DNA of 64,000 nt from Pseudomonas fluorescens (lineage in GTDB: Bacteria; Pseudomonadota; Gammaproteobacteria; Pseudomonadales; Pseudomonadaceae), in NCBI RefSeq assembly GCF_902497785.1, contig NZ_CABVHK010000011.1, forward strand, positions 1 to 64,000, read 5' to 3'. The position numbers were made by a program, and so were the translations under genes. The notes beneath the pieces were generated by a model. That model was given only the letters and a program-made list of their open reading frames with translations, searched no databases and was not told the DNA's origin. Below, one piece after another: positions 25,588 through 34,398 of the stretch (its first letter is position 1; the number at the start of each line of letters is the position of its first letter).

Positions 25588-27800
25588 TGACGGTTATCGA
25601 CGACACTCAGGTCAACCAGCCACGGCGCATTTTTCTCAAGCAGACGGCCACGGTCGCTTCCGGCCTGGCGATTGCGTTTTATCTCCCTTCGGGCCTCGCG
25701 GCGACAGACAACAATGTGCCGGCGGCGGCAGGTGAATTCGAACCGAATGCCTGGGTTCGCATCCTGCCCGACGGCACGGTGAAACTGGTGGTGCACAAGC
25801 ACGATTCCGGCACCGGCACCCACACCGCGCTGGCCGCGTGCGTGGCCGAGGAACTCGACGTCAACCCGATGACTGTGCAGGTGATCTCGCCGGAAAACCC
25901 GTTCTTCGAGACCTACATTCATCCGGTCTGGAAGGTGTTTTCAACGGGGGGCAGCACCAGTGTTTCCCTCGAATACGATCGCCTGCGCCTGGCCGGTGCC
26001 ACGGCTCGTGCAGTGTTGATCACGGCAGCGGCAAAGCAGTGGAAAGTCAGCCCCGACAGTTGCACCACCGAAGACGGTCGCGTGCTGCATTCCGCCAGTC
26101 GGCGCTGCCTCGGCTACGGTGAATTGGTCGGCGTTGCCGCGCAGTTGCCGGCCCCGGCCAAGGTCACGCTGAAGGACCCGGCGCAGTTCAAGTACATCGG
26201 CAAGTTGCGGCACAAACGGGACGCGGCAGCCAAAGTCTGCGGGCGCTTCAAATACAGCATCGACGTGGTATTGCCGCAGATGCTTGTGGCAGTGATCCAA
26301 CGCACACCCGTTGTCGGCGCAAAAGTGCTGGCGGTGGATTCCAGCGCCGCGCTGCAAGTGCCGGGCGTGCGCAAGGTGATCGCGATTCCGGGCCGCCCCG
26401 ACGTGCTCGGTGGCAATCAGGAAGGCGTCGCTGTACTGGCCGATACTTACTGGGCCGCCCAACAGGGTCGCGAACTATTGAAGGTGCAATGGAGCGACTC
26501 GCCGCTGGCCGGGTTCGACAGCGATCAACTGGCCACGGCGCAGGCTGCAGCCATCGACGACAAGACTGCGCAAAGGGTTAGCGCGATGGCGGCGGGGGAC
26601 GTCGCCGCGCAATGGCCGACCGCGGCGAAGCTGCTCGAAGCCGACTATCGCATGCCGTACAAAGTGCAAAACCCGCTGGAGCCGGTGTGCATCACCGCGC
26701 AGGTGGCGGACGGCGGTATTACCTACTGGGGCGGCGTGCAGGTGCCGTCGTCGGCGCTGGAAGCGGCGGTCACGGTGTGCAAGATCAAGAAGGACAAAGT
26801 CACCATTAACGAAATGGTCTCCGGCGGCAGTTTCGGTGCGCGAGAGGCCAAGTACTGGCTGTTCGAAGTGGCGTACCTGGCGCAGCAGGCCAAGGTGCCG
26901 GTCAAATTGATGAACAGCCGCGAAGACGAAATGCGCTCGCTGTTCATGCACCCGGCGACGTTGCACCGGGCCAAGGGAGCGCTGGACGCCGAAGGGCGCC
27001 TGACGGCGTTGCAACTCAACGCGGTGTCGCCGGCGTCACCGGAACAGTGGGAACCGGGTTATTTCGAGCGCCCGGACCACATGGACTACAGCACCACCGA
27101 AGCCATCACCGCCTGGGATTTTGCCTATCGTCCGGCGAATCTCGACCTGGTGTGGGTCAAGCATGAAAGCCACGTGCCCAGCGGCTGGTATCGCTCGGTG
27201 AGCTTCATTCCCAATGTGTTCGCCGTCGAAAGCTTCATGGATGAACTGGCCCACAGTGGTGGGCAGGATCCGTTGGCATTTCGCCTGGCCAACATGCACG
27301 ACCGGCCCAGGCACGTCGCGGTGCTTAAAAGCGCCGCCGAGCGCGCCGGGTGGGGCCAGCCATTGCCGCAAGGCACGGCCTTGGGCATCGCCACCACTCA
27401 GGGTTACACCAGCTTCATTGCGGTGGTTGCCCGGCTGTCGAAGCAGGACGGCGTGATCAAGGTCGACAAGCTGACCTGCGTGGTCGATTGCGGCCTGGCC
27501 GTGTCGCCGGGCGGTGTCGAAGAGCAGATCTACGGCGGCCTGATGTGGGGCCTCGGGCACGCGCTGTTCGACCGCATGGACATCAAACAGGGGCGGGTGG
27601 TGCAGAGCAACTTCCATGACTATCGGGTGGCCCGCATGTCTGACATGCCGGCGGTGGACATCCTGCTGGTCGAGGGTGAGCCGAACAAACCCGGCGGCGT
27701 CGGCGAACTGGGCAGCCCGCCGGTGGCCCCGGCCATTGCCAATGCCCTGTTCAGCCTGACCGGGGTGCGCCAGCGTTCGACGCCACTGGCCTTGGGGTAA
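25587..27800 (+). CDS. IorB-like large subunit of a periplasmic molybdenum hydroxylase
   Basis: A 737-residue molybdenum-binding subunit. The N-terminus has PRRIFLKQTATVASGLAIAF, a twin-arginine-like signal, so the complex is probably exported. SGGSFGARE and the C-terminal GGVGELGSPPVAPAIANAL, which carries the catalytic Glu, are family motifs. Relatives hydroxylate N-heterocycles (isoquinoline, quinaldine, nicotinate) or oxidise aldehydes. Adjacent array genes suggest a heterocyclic substrate. No c-type cytochrome subunit follows, unlike many homologous operons, and the cofactor maturation gene (XdhC type) is not nearby. Confidence 0.9.
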   Translation: MTVIDDTQVNQPRRIFLKQTATVASGLAIAFYLPSGLAATDNNVPAAAGEFEPNAWVRILPDGTVKLVVHKHDSGTGTHTALAACVAEELDVNPMTVQVISPENPFFETYIHPVWKVFSTGGSTSVSLEYDRLRLAGATARAVLITAAAKQWKVSPDSCTTEDGRVLHSASRRCLGYGELVGVAAQLPAPAKVTLKDPAQFKYIGKLRHKRDAAAKVCGRFKYSIDVVLPQMLVAVIQRTPVVGAKVLAVDSSAALQVPGVRKVIAIPGRPDVLGGNQEGVAVLADTYWAAQQGRELLKVQWSDSPLAGFDSDQLATAQAAAIDDKTAQRVSAMAAGDVAAQWPTAAKLLEADYRMPYKVQNPLEPVCITAQVADGGITYWGGVQVPSSALEAAVTVCKIKKDKVTINEMVSGGSFGAREAKYWLFEVAYLAQQAKVPVKLMNSREDEMRSLFMHPATLHRAKGALDAEGRLTALQLNAVSPASPEQWEPGYFERPDHMDYSTTEAITAWDFAYRPANLDLVWVKHESHVPSGWYRSVSFIPNVFAVESFMDELAHSGGQDPLAFRLANMHDRPRHVAVLKSAAERAGWGQPLPQGTALGIATTQGYTSFIAVVARLSKQDGVIKVDKLTCVVDCGLAVSPGGVEEQIYGGLMWGLGHALFDRMDIKQGRVVQSNFHDYRVARMSDMPAVDILLVEGEPNKPGGVGELGSPPVAPAIANALFSLTGVRQRSTPLALG

Positions 27801-27806
27801 GCCGTC

Positions 27807-28706
27807 ATGGACCTGCGATTGCTGCGTTATTTCATGGCCCTTGCCGAAGAGCTGCATTTTGGTCGGGCGGCCACGCGTCTGCACATCTGTCAGCCGCCGC
27901 TGAGCCAGCAGATTCGGCTGCTGGAGGAAGAGTTGGGCACGCCGTTGTTCGAACGCAGCCATCACCGGGTCGAGCTGACGGCGGCCGGACAGATGCTCAA
28001 GGAACAGGCGCCGCTGGTGTTCGAACAACTGAACCGCGCGCTGGACCTGACACGTCAGACCGGACGCGGGCAGTTGGGCGAGCTGGAAATCGGCATGATC
28101 AGTTCGGTGATGGTGGGCGTGCTGCCGCGGGCCTTGCACCTGTTTCGCGAGCGCTATCCGCAGGTGGCCTGGCGTCTGCATGAAATGACACCGGCGGCGC
28201 AGGTCATGGCGTTGAAGGAGAAACGCATCGATGCCTGTGTGTTCCGGGTCGGTTATGACGATCCGCAGTTGCGCAACGAACTGCTGATCTATGAGCCGAT
28301 TCGTGTGGTCATGCCCGCCGATCACCCTTTGGCCCGTCGCGAAATCCTGGCACCGGCCGACCTGGCGCAGGAGCCGTTCGTGGCACTGGAACTGAAGCAG
28401 TCGCGGTTTGCCGATTTTCTCTATCAGTGCTGCATCAAGGCCGGTTTTACTCCCCAGATCCGCCAGCAGGTGATCGAGGTGCAAACCTTGCTCAGCCTGG
28501 TGCAGGCCGGTTTTGGCGTGGCGTTATTACCGGCGTCCATCGAGCAGATGGCGCCCGCGGGGCTGGTGTTCCGTCGCCTGACCCCGGCGTTGCCGGAAGT
28601 GCCGTTGTACGCCACTTACCGCGCAGACGATGACTCGCCGGTGCTTAAACTGTTTCTCGACACGTTGCGCGAGCGCGTCCTCGAAGAACGCGGTGGCCGC
28701 CCTTGA
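27807..28706 (+). CDS. LysR-type regulator of the CatM/BenM branch
   Basis: A 299-residue LysR regulator starting MDLRLLRYFMALAEELHFGRAA, followed by LHICQPPLSQQIRLLEEELG, the typical CatM/BenM/HcaR start. It begins 6 bp after the IorB-like stop codon and is probably in the same transcript. The branch often senses aromatic acids. It converges on the TonB receptor gene with an 18-bp gap. Confidence 0.9.
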   Translation: MDLRLLRYFMALAEELHFGRAATRLHICQPPLSQQIRLLEEELGTPLFERSHHRVELTAAGQMLKEQAPLVFEQLNRALDLTRQTGRGQLGELEIGMISSVMVGVLPRALHLFRERYPQVAWRLHEMTPAAQVMALKEKRIDACVFRVGYDDPQLRNELLIYEPIRVVMPADHPLARREILAPADLAQEPFVALELKQSRFADFLYQCCIKAGFTPQIRQQVIEVQTLLSLVQAGFGVALLPASIEQMAPAGLVFRRLTPALPEVPLYATYRADDDSPVLKLFLDTLRERVLEERGGRP

Positions 28707-28724
28707 GTGATCTTGCCCAAGGCG

Positions 28725-30851
28725 TTAGCGCAGACTCCACGACACCCCGACATACATCGCCAGACCCTCACCCGGCGTCGACCTGGCAGCGTCCAGACCT
28801 TTGTCATCGTAGCCCGGCGTGACGGTGGCGGCGTAGCGCTTGTCGGTCAGGTTGCGCAGGTCCAGCCACGTCTGCCAGTCACCCTTGGGCGCGTTGTAGC
28901 CCAAGGTTGCGCCGAACAGCGCGTAAGGATCGGCGTCGTAACTGTCGGCATAATCGACCGCTACTTTCGACACCCACTGCGTATTGAGCGCGGCGAAGAA
29001 ACCCTGGGGCCAGTCGTAGCGCAGTTCGCCCTGGTAGTAGTGCATCGGCAGGCCCGGCAGGCGGTTGTCGCCGAAGCGCTCGTCGTCGCGGTAGTGGAAA
29101 TCGCTGAAGGTGTAGCTCTGGCGCAGGCTCAGTTGGCCGCCATCATCGCGCGACCAGAGGTTGCTCTGCAGGCTGGCTTCCACGCCTTGGTGCACGGTGG
29201 GGCTGGCGTTGAGTTCGTAGGGCGTGGTGGCGTTGGCGTCAGGCAGGACCGAGAGCAATTCGTGACGCACCTGAGCGTAGTACCAGGCCAGGCTCCATTG
29301 CCCCATCGCGCTGTCGCCACGGCCGCCGACCTCCAGAGTCGTCGCGGTCTGGTTTTGCAACGTGACCGGATCGCGCTGGGCGCCGGTGGCGACACCGCTG
29401 CCGGCCGGGAAACGAATGTTGGAGCTGTAGATCAGCGACCAGGGATGGGGCGCTTCGACCGAGCGGCTGAGGTTGCCGAACACTTGCAGGTCCGGCGTCA
29501 GCTGGTAACGCAGGCCCAACCGTGGCGCGTAGTCCCAGTCGCTCAGGCTGGTCTTGCCGCCGCCTTCAGGGTAGGTGACGGCGCTTTCGCGGCGGGTGTA
29601 AATGGCGGCGAGGCCGGTGGTCAGCCACAGGTCATCGGCGATTTCCAGGTCATTGCCGACATGCAGGACGGTGTCCGAACCCTGATAAGTGAAGTTGCGA
29701 ATGTGCGTGCCCGGCGCGTAGCCGGCGGTATTGCCGGCAGGAATACGCACCAGCTCGCTGGCGCCGGCATTCGGCAGGTGTTTGGTCACGCGCAGGCCCA
29801 GGGTGCTCTGGCTTTCCAGCCCCCAAAGGGTGTCGCGGCGTTTGTAGTCGAAGGTGCCGCTGACATCCGCGTACGCCACTTTCAGACGGTTGGGGCCTTC
29901 GCGCAGGTCCATCGGGTAGTCGTGGTAGACAAGGCCGGTCTGGAGGCTCGAATCGTCATCGATGTACCAAGTGGTTTTGTTGCCGATAAAGGTGCTGCCC
30001 GGTTGCTCGCGGCGGTCGTCCCGCGCCACGTACGCGGGGTTGGCCGCCCGTGGGTCGTGCTCGATGGAGCGTTTGGTCACCCGCCCGGCGAGGTCGTTGT
30101 CGGTCTGGCGATAGCGCAAGTAGAAACGCGTTTCCAGGTTCGGGTTGAAGCGATAACCGAAGTTGGCGATCACCCCCTGACTGTCACTGGCGGTGTGGTC
30201 CTGATAGCCATCGGCGCGCGCGTCGGTCATCGCCACGTAGTAATCGAAATTGCCCAGCACCTGCCCGGAGCTGACTTGACGCTGGAGATAACCGTGGCTG
30301 CCCATCGCGTAGCGCACCTGCAACTTCGGCGCGTTGTAGCCGGTGCGGCTGACGTAATCGATGGCCCCGCCCAGGGCCAATGCGCCCTTGTCGAAACCGT
30401 TGGCACCGCGCAGCACTTCGACGTGATCGAGCCACAGCGGTTCGAGCAATTCATAGGGTGTGCCGCCGGGACCGGTCAGCGGCAGGCCGTCGAGCAGGGT
30501 GTACAACCCCGAGGCATGGGCGCCGGGTGCACGGTTGAGGCCCGAGCCGCGGATCGAAATCTTCACCCCTTCATTGCCCGCCGACTGGGCATACACCCCA
30601 GGCTGATAAGCCAGCACATCCTGGTTGCTGGCCACGCGACCCTGCAACGGGCGGCGCATGTCCACCACATTGGTGCCGCCGGGCACCTCGGCCAGCCGGG
30701 CCTTGGCGTCTTCCACCGACTGGTCTTCGCCGCTCTGGTCCTGTGCGTTAATCAGCACTTGCCCCAATTCCAGGCTCTGGGCTTCGGCCATGGCCGGACA
30801 GGCAAGGGCCAGCCCCAGCAATGCAGCAGGCAGGGATGTGGGCGAGGGCAT
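28725..30851 (-). CDS. TonB-dependent outer-membrane receptor
   Basis: A 708-residue receptor. The signal peptide ends about AEAQ, a plug domain follows (NQDVLAYQPGVYAQSAGNEGVKISIRGSGL, residues about 80-200), then a 22-stranded barrel. The start selected has GGAG 8 bases before ATG. No extra N-terminal signalling domain is seen, so it is not a FecA-type transducer. Its ligand (siderophore, metal complex or other) is not clear. No TonB/ExbBD, siderophore or Fur genes are nearby. The upstream region holds a TGGCAA/TTGCCA dyad. Confidence 0.88.
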   Translation of the reverse strand: MPSPTSLPAALLGLALACPAMAEAQSLELGQVLINAQDQSGEDQSVEDAKARLAEVPGGTNVVDMRRPLQGRVASNQDVLAYQPGVYAQSAGNEGVKISIRGSGLNRAPGAHASGLYTLLDGLPLTGPGGTPYELLEPLWLDHVEVLRGANGFDKGALALGGAIDYVSRTGYNAPKLQVRYAMGSHGYLQRQVSSGQVLGNFDYYVAMTDARADGYQDHTASDSQGVIANFGYRFNPNLETRFYLRYRQTDNDLAGRVTKRSIEHDPRAANPAYVARDDRREQPGSTFIGNKTTWYIDDDSSLQTGLVYHDYPMDLREGPNRLKVAYADVSGTFDYKRRDTLWGLESQSTLGLRVTKHLPNAGASELVRIPAGNTAGYAPGTHIRNFTYQGSDTVLHVGNDLEIADDLWLTTGLAAIYTRRESAVTYPEGGGKTSLSDWDYAPRLGLRYQLTPDLQVFGNLSRSVEAPHPWSLIYSSNIRFPAGSGVATGAQRDPVTLQNQTATTLEVGGRGDSAMGQWSLAWYYAQVRHELLSVLPDANATTPYELNASPTVHQGVEASLQSNLWSRDDGGQLSLRQSYTFSDFHYRDDERFGDNRLPGLPMHYYQGELRYDWPQGFFAALNTQWVSKVAVDYADSYDADPYALFGATLGYNAPKGDWQTWLDLRNLTDKRYAATVTPGYDDKGLDAARSTPGEGLAMYVGVSWSLR

Positions 30852-30919
30852 CGAGATAACTCCAGACGTAAGAACGGGCAGTGAACACTGCGACGTATGG
30901 AAGAACGAAGGAAACACAT

Positions 30920-30941
30920 GGCAATTTTGTTTTTTTGCCAG
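30920..30941. promoter_or_regulatory. TGGCAA-N10-TTGCCA dyad between the TonB receptor and photolyase genes
   Basis: A perfect 6-bp inverted repeat around a T-rich centre in the 105-bp gap upstream of the TonB receptor. It may be an operator of the receptor gene. It does not match a Fur box. Confidence 0.35.
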
Positions 30942-30956
30942 GTAAGTTGTCCTGCT

Positions 30957-32495
30957 TTAAATCGACTCCCCGGCATCGAGCCTGGCAAGCAGTGTCTGGC
31001 CGCGTTGCCAGAGCGCTTGCTGTTTGGCGTCAGGCATACGATCGAGGTTTTTGTAGATCATGCCCATGCGCTGGTTGCCGCGCAGAAGGTCGCGGTGGCG
31101 CATCAGAAAATGCCAGTAGAGTGAATTGAACGGACAGGCATTGTCCGTGGTGCTCTCACTCACCTTGTACGCACAGTCGCGGCAGTAGTCCGACATCCGC
31201 TTGATGTACTGGCCACTGGCGCAATAAGGCTTGGAGCCCAGATAACCGCCATCGGCGTGCATGACCATGCCAAGGGTGTTGGGCAGTTCGACCCAGTCGA
31301 AAGCGTCCATGTAGATCGCCAGGTACCATTCGCAGATCTGGCTGGGGATGATGCCGGCGAGCAGGGCAAAGTTGCCGGTCACCATCAGTCGCTGGATATG
31401 GTGGGCGTAGGCATGTTCCAGGCTTTGGCCGATAGCGTGGCGCATGCAATTCATGTTTGTCTCGCCGGTCCAGTAAAACTCGGGCAGCGCTCTGGTGTTG
31501 CCGAATACATTGCCATCGGCGTAATCGGGCATTTTCAGCCAATAAACGCCACGCACATATTCGCGCCAGCCGATCAGTTGGCGGATAAAGCCTTCGGCAG
31601 CATTCAATGCGACGCGGCCTGACCAATATGCCGACTCCACGTCGCTGCACAGCTGACGCACATCCAGCAAACCAATATTAAGTGCCGCGCTGATCCGGGC
31701 GTGAAACAGGAAGGGCTCGTTGCTGGCCATGGCGTCCTGGTAGTCGCCGAACCCCGCCAGGCCGTAATCCAGAAAGTATTCCCACAACACCTGGGCATCG
31801 GCGTGGGTCACCGGATAATCGAAGGAGTCGAGAGATCCGTAGTGGCTGCTGAAGCGCTCCCTCACCAGCGAAATGACTTCCCGGGTGATTGAGTCCGGCG
31901 AAAAGCGCGCCGGGTAGGGGGCTTTTACGCCCTTGGGTAACGCCTTGCGATTGTCTTCATCGAAGTTCCAGGCGCCGCCCACCGGCGTGCCGTCGCCATT
32001 GAGCAGCAACCCGCTTTTGCGCCGCATCTCACGGTAGAAAAACTCCATGCGCAGCTGCTTTTTGCCTTCGGCCCACGCCGAAAATTCGCCACGTGTGCAG
32101 ACAAAACGAGTGTCGTCATGCCACTGGATGGGTAAACCGCAGTCTCTCAACGACTGCTCCAGCCTCCAGTCCCCGCACTCGGTCAGGTGCAGTTCCTCCG
32201 GCTGCAACAGCGAGTGCCAACGCTTTAACTCACTCGGCACCGAACCGCTGTTTCGCGGGTCATCGAGCGTGACGTATTGCACACGGATGCCACGCTGCTG
32301 CAATGCCTGGGCAAAGTGGCGCATGGCACTGAAGATCAGGGTGATTTTTTGCGGATGATGGGGCACATGGCTGGCTTCCTCCATCACCTCGACCATCAGC
32401 ACCGTATCGTGCTCGCTGTCCAGCTCGGTCAATGAAGCCAGGTCGAAACAGAGCTGGTCGCCCAGGACCAGGCACAGCCGGCGATTCGTATTCAT
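30957..32495 (-). CDS. Iron-sulfur (6-4) photolyase/cryptochrome-related protein
   Basis: A 512-residue protein of the bacterial FeS-BCP photolyase family (PhrB/CryB type). It has the N-terminal Rossmann-like antenna domain (LVLGDQLCFDLASL), an FAD-binding helical domain, and C-terminal cysteines CASGQYIKR, CRDC and CPFNSLYWHF that would hold a [4Fe-4S] cluster. Members repair (6-4) photoproducts in DNA with blue light. It is cotranscribed or nearly so with nothing downstream; a hairpin terminator separates it from the gene in front. A weak site lies before the ATG. Confidence 0.9.
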   Translation of the reverse strand: MNTNRRLCLVLGDQLCFDLASLTELDSEHDTVLMVEVMEEASHVPHHPQKITLIFSAMRHFAQALQQRGIRVQYVTLDDPRNSGSVPSELKRWHSLLQPEELHLTECGDWRLEQSLRDCGLPIQWHDDTRFVCTRGEFSAWAEGKKQLRMEFFYREMRRKSGLLLNGDGTPVGGAWNFDEDNRKALPKGVKAPYPARFSPDSITREVISLVRERFSSHYGSLDSFDYPVTHADAQVLWEYFLDYGLAGFGDYQDAMASNEPFLFHARISAALNIGLLDVRQLCSDVESAYWSGRVALNAAEGFIRQLIGWREYVRGVYWLKMPDYADGNVFGNTRALPEFYWTGETNMNCMRHAIGQSLEHAYAHHIQRLMVTGNFALLAGIIPSQICEWYLAIYMDAFDWVELPNTLGMVMHADGGYLGSKPYCASGQYIKRMSDYCRDCAYKVSESTTDNACPFNSLYWHFLMRHRDLLRGNQRMGMIYKNLDRMPDAKQQALWQRGQTLLARLDAGESI

Positions 32496-32510
32496 TCAGC
32501 AGCATCCAGC

Positions 32511-32551
32511 AAAAAGGGAAACAGTCGAAGACGGATCGTCATCTTCGACTG
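32511..32551 (-). terminator. Rho-independent terminator after the exported alpha/beta hydrolase gene
   Basis: CAGTCGAAGA (32522-32531) and TCTTCGACTG (32542-32551) form a perfect 10-bp stem. On the minus strand the stem is followed by TTTCCCTTTTT, the T-rich tail of an intrinsic terminator. It separates the hydrolase (32609-33670) from the photolyase. Confidence 0.8.
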
Positions 32552-32608
32552 TGACCGCACAGTTTGCTATCCGACTGCGGATCCCGCGAATAAAAATCGC
32601 CTCAAGTC

Positions 32609-33670
32609 TTAAAGATGATCCGCATCAATCACCGCCTTGGCGAATGCCTTCGGATCTTCCTGTGGCAGGTTGTGGCCAATGCCGCCGCTGATCAGGCGGA
32701 ACTCGTATTTGCCGGTGAAGCGCTTGGCGTAATCCTCGGGCGCAGGGTGCGGTGCACCGTTGGCATCGCCTTCGAGGGTGATGGTCGGCACGCTGATCGA
32801 CGGCGCCGTGGCGAGTTTTTGCTCCAAGGCTTCGTATTGGCTTTCGCCCTGGACCAGCCCCAGGCGCCAGCGGTAGTTGAAGACGGTGATGTCGACATGA
32901 TCGGGGTTTTCCAGCGCCTTGGCACTGCGGTCGAACGTAGCGTCATCGAACGCCCATTTCGGCGAAGCCAGCTGCCAGATCAACTTGGCGAAATCGTGGG
33001 TGTTTTTCTCGTACCCGGCGCGACCGCGGTCGGTGGCAAAGTAAAACTGGTACCACCACTGCAATTCAGCCTTGGGTGGCAGCGGGTTCTTGCCGGCGGC
33101 CTGGTTACCGATCAGATAGCCGCTGACCGAGACCAGCGCCTTGACCCGTTCCGGCCACAGCGCCGAGACGATGCCAGCCGTACGTGCGCCCCAGTCATAA
33201 CCACCGAGCACCGCCTGTTTGATTTTCAGCGCGTCCATGAAGTCGATGACGTCACTGGCCAGCGCCGCCGGTTGGCCGTTGCGAAGGGTTTTTTCAGACA
33301 GGAAATGCGTGTCGCCATAGCCGCGCGCATACGGCATCAACACCCGATAGCCTTTCGCGGCCAGCAGCGGCGCGACCTCGTCATAGCTGTGGATGTCGTA
33401 CGGCCAGCCGTGCAGCAAAATCACCACCGGCCCATCCGCGGGGCCGGTCTCAGCGTAGGCCACGTTCAGCAGACCCGCATTGATGTACTTCAAAGGGCCG
33501 AACGGCGAGGGCGCGTATGTGGCACCGGCCTTGATCGCCTCTGGCGGCGCGGCGGCGGTGGTTTGTGCGTGGGCCGCACCGAGGATGCCGAACAGGGATA
33601 ACGCGAGGAGCGACGAACCGAGCAAACGGCGGCTGGATTTGCCGGGGGTGTTGTGCAGTGCCATCTTCAT
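32609..33670 (-). CDS. Exported alpha/beta hydrolase, epoxide hydrolase-like
   Basis: A 353-residue alpha/beta-fold hydrolase with a signal peptide of about 36 residues (ends AAHAQ). HGWPYD holds the oxyanion-hole residues, and GGYDWGARTA puts an Asp at the nucleophile elbow, as in epoxide hydrolases and haloalkane dehalogenases. The C-terminal His is probably in GGIGHNLP. The ATG follows GGAGACATCCGC. It ends with its own terminator. The substrate is not known. A similar exported hydrolase lies 730 bp upstream. Confidence 0.86.
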   Translation of the reverse strand: MKMALHNTPGKSSRRLLGSSLLALSLFGILGAAHAQTTAAAPPEAIKAGATYAPSPFGPLKYINAGLLNVAYAETGPADGPVVILLHGWPYDIHSYDEVAPLLAAKGYRVLMPYARGYGDTHFLSEKTLRNGQPAALASDVIDFMDALKIKQAVLGGYDWGARTAGIVSALWPERVKALVSVSGYLIGNQAAGKNPLPPKAELQWWYQFYFATDRGRAGYEKNTHDFAKLIWQLASPKWAFDDATFDRSAKALENPDHVDITVFNYRWRLGLVQGESQYEALEQKLATAPSISVPTITLEGDANGAPHPAPEDYAKRFTGKYEFRLISGGIGHNLPQEDPKAFAKAVIDADHL

Positions 33671-33860
33671 GCGGATGTCTCCGTTGCAAGCCGTTGGCCA
33701 GGGGGTCTGGCTGATCCCTTGTAACCTTGCTGGCATTTGAACGCGGCGACGTATCTGGCCTGTGTCGGATTGCAGGCTCGGTGAAAACTCATGTATCTAC
33801 GGGGTAGTCAGACACACTGTGATACACCAGAACGTGCCGATGGCAAACCTGCGGCAGTCG

Positions 33861-34286
33861 TTACTTGGGTTTCCAGTGTCCACCACCCGACTCGCAATCC
33901 ACTTTCACCTGACTCAAGTGCTCGGCGTCGTAGTAATACGTCGTGACCTGGGCGTTGTCGGGAATGTTCAGCGACTTGGCGTTCTTGTCCTTGCTGGTGG
34001 AGTGAGGATTGGCCAAGGATTCCTGAGTCAGGGTGGCGACGCAGGTCGCCTGATAATGATCGTCGCACTGCGCGACTTTTTTCTTGGTGCTGGTGAGCAT
34101 TTCCTTGCTCTCATTGCTGCATGACCAGTCGATGGCATTGACCGGCATGCCTTCGTATTCGTAGCAGCTATGGGATTCGACCACCGGCACGGAGGGGCTT
34201 TGAGAGCGGGTCAGCACGTCGCAGCCTTCGGCAAATACCAGGGTCGGGCTCAGGCAGGCGATCAAAAGCAGAAGTCGATTGTTCAT
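33861..34286 (-). CDS. Small secreted protein of unknown function, Cys-rich
   Basis: A 141-residue protein with a clear signal peptide (MNNRLLLLIACLSPTLVFAE). The mature part has several Cys (positions include EGCDVL, HSCYEY, SCSNE, AQCDDH, TCVAT, VDCES), even in number, and ends GGGHWKPK. It should form disulfides in the periplasm. I do not recognise the family. It lies between two alpha/beta hydrolase genes on the same strand. The start is supported by GGAAATCCCG before ATG. Confidence 0.7.
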   Translation of the reverse strand: MNNRLLLLIACLSPTLVFAEGCDVLTRSQSPSVPVVESHSCYEYEGMPVNAIDWSCSNESKEMLTSTKKKVAQCDDHYQATCVATLTQESLANPHSTSKDKNAKSLNIPDNAQVTTYYYDAEHLSQVKVDCESGGGHWKPK

Positions 34287-34398
34287 CGGGATTTCCTCTC
34301 CAAAGGCGCCTTGGTGGGTGACGGATCGGCGCTGATAGAGTTTCGAAAACACCATGACGCGTGGGGTTCAATCCGTTTGAACCCCCGCAGCCGTGGCT

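Noticed and set aside
27036..28484. A 482-codon minus-strand frame across the IorB-like and LysR genes
   Set aside because: It spans two well-supported genes on the other strand and has no family features.
28707..30884. A 725-codon open frame on the plus strand opposite the TonB receptor gene
   Set aside because: It is exactly antisense to a clear receptor with signal peptide, plug and barrel. The translation has the biased composition expected from complementing a GC-rich gene and shows no known motif.
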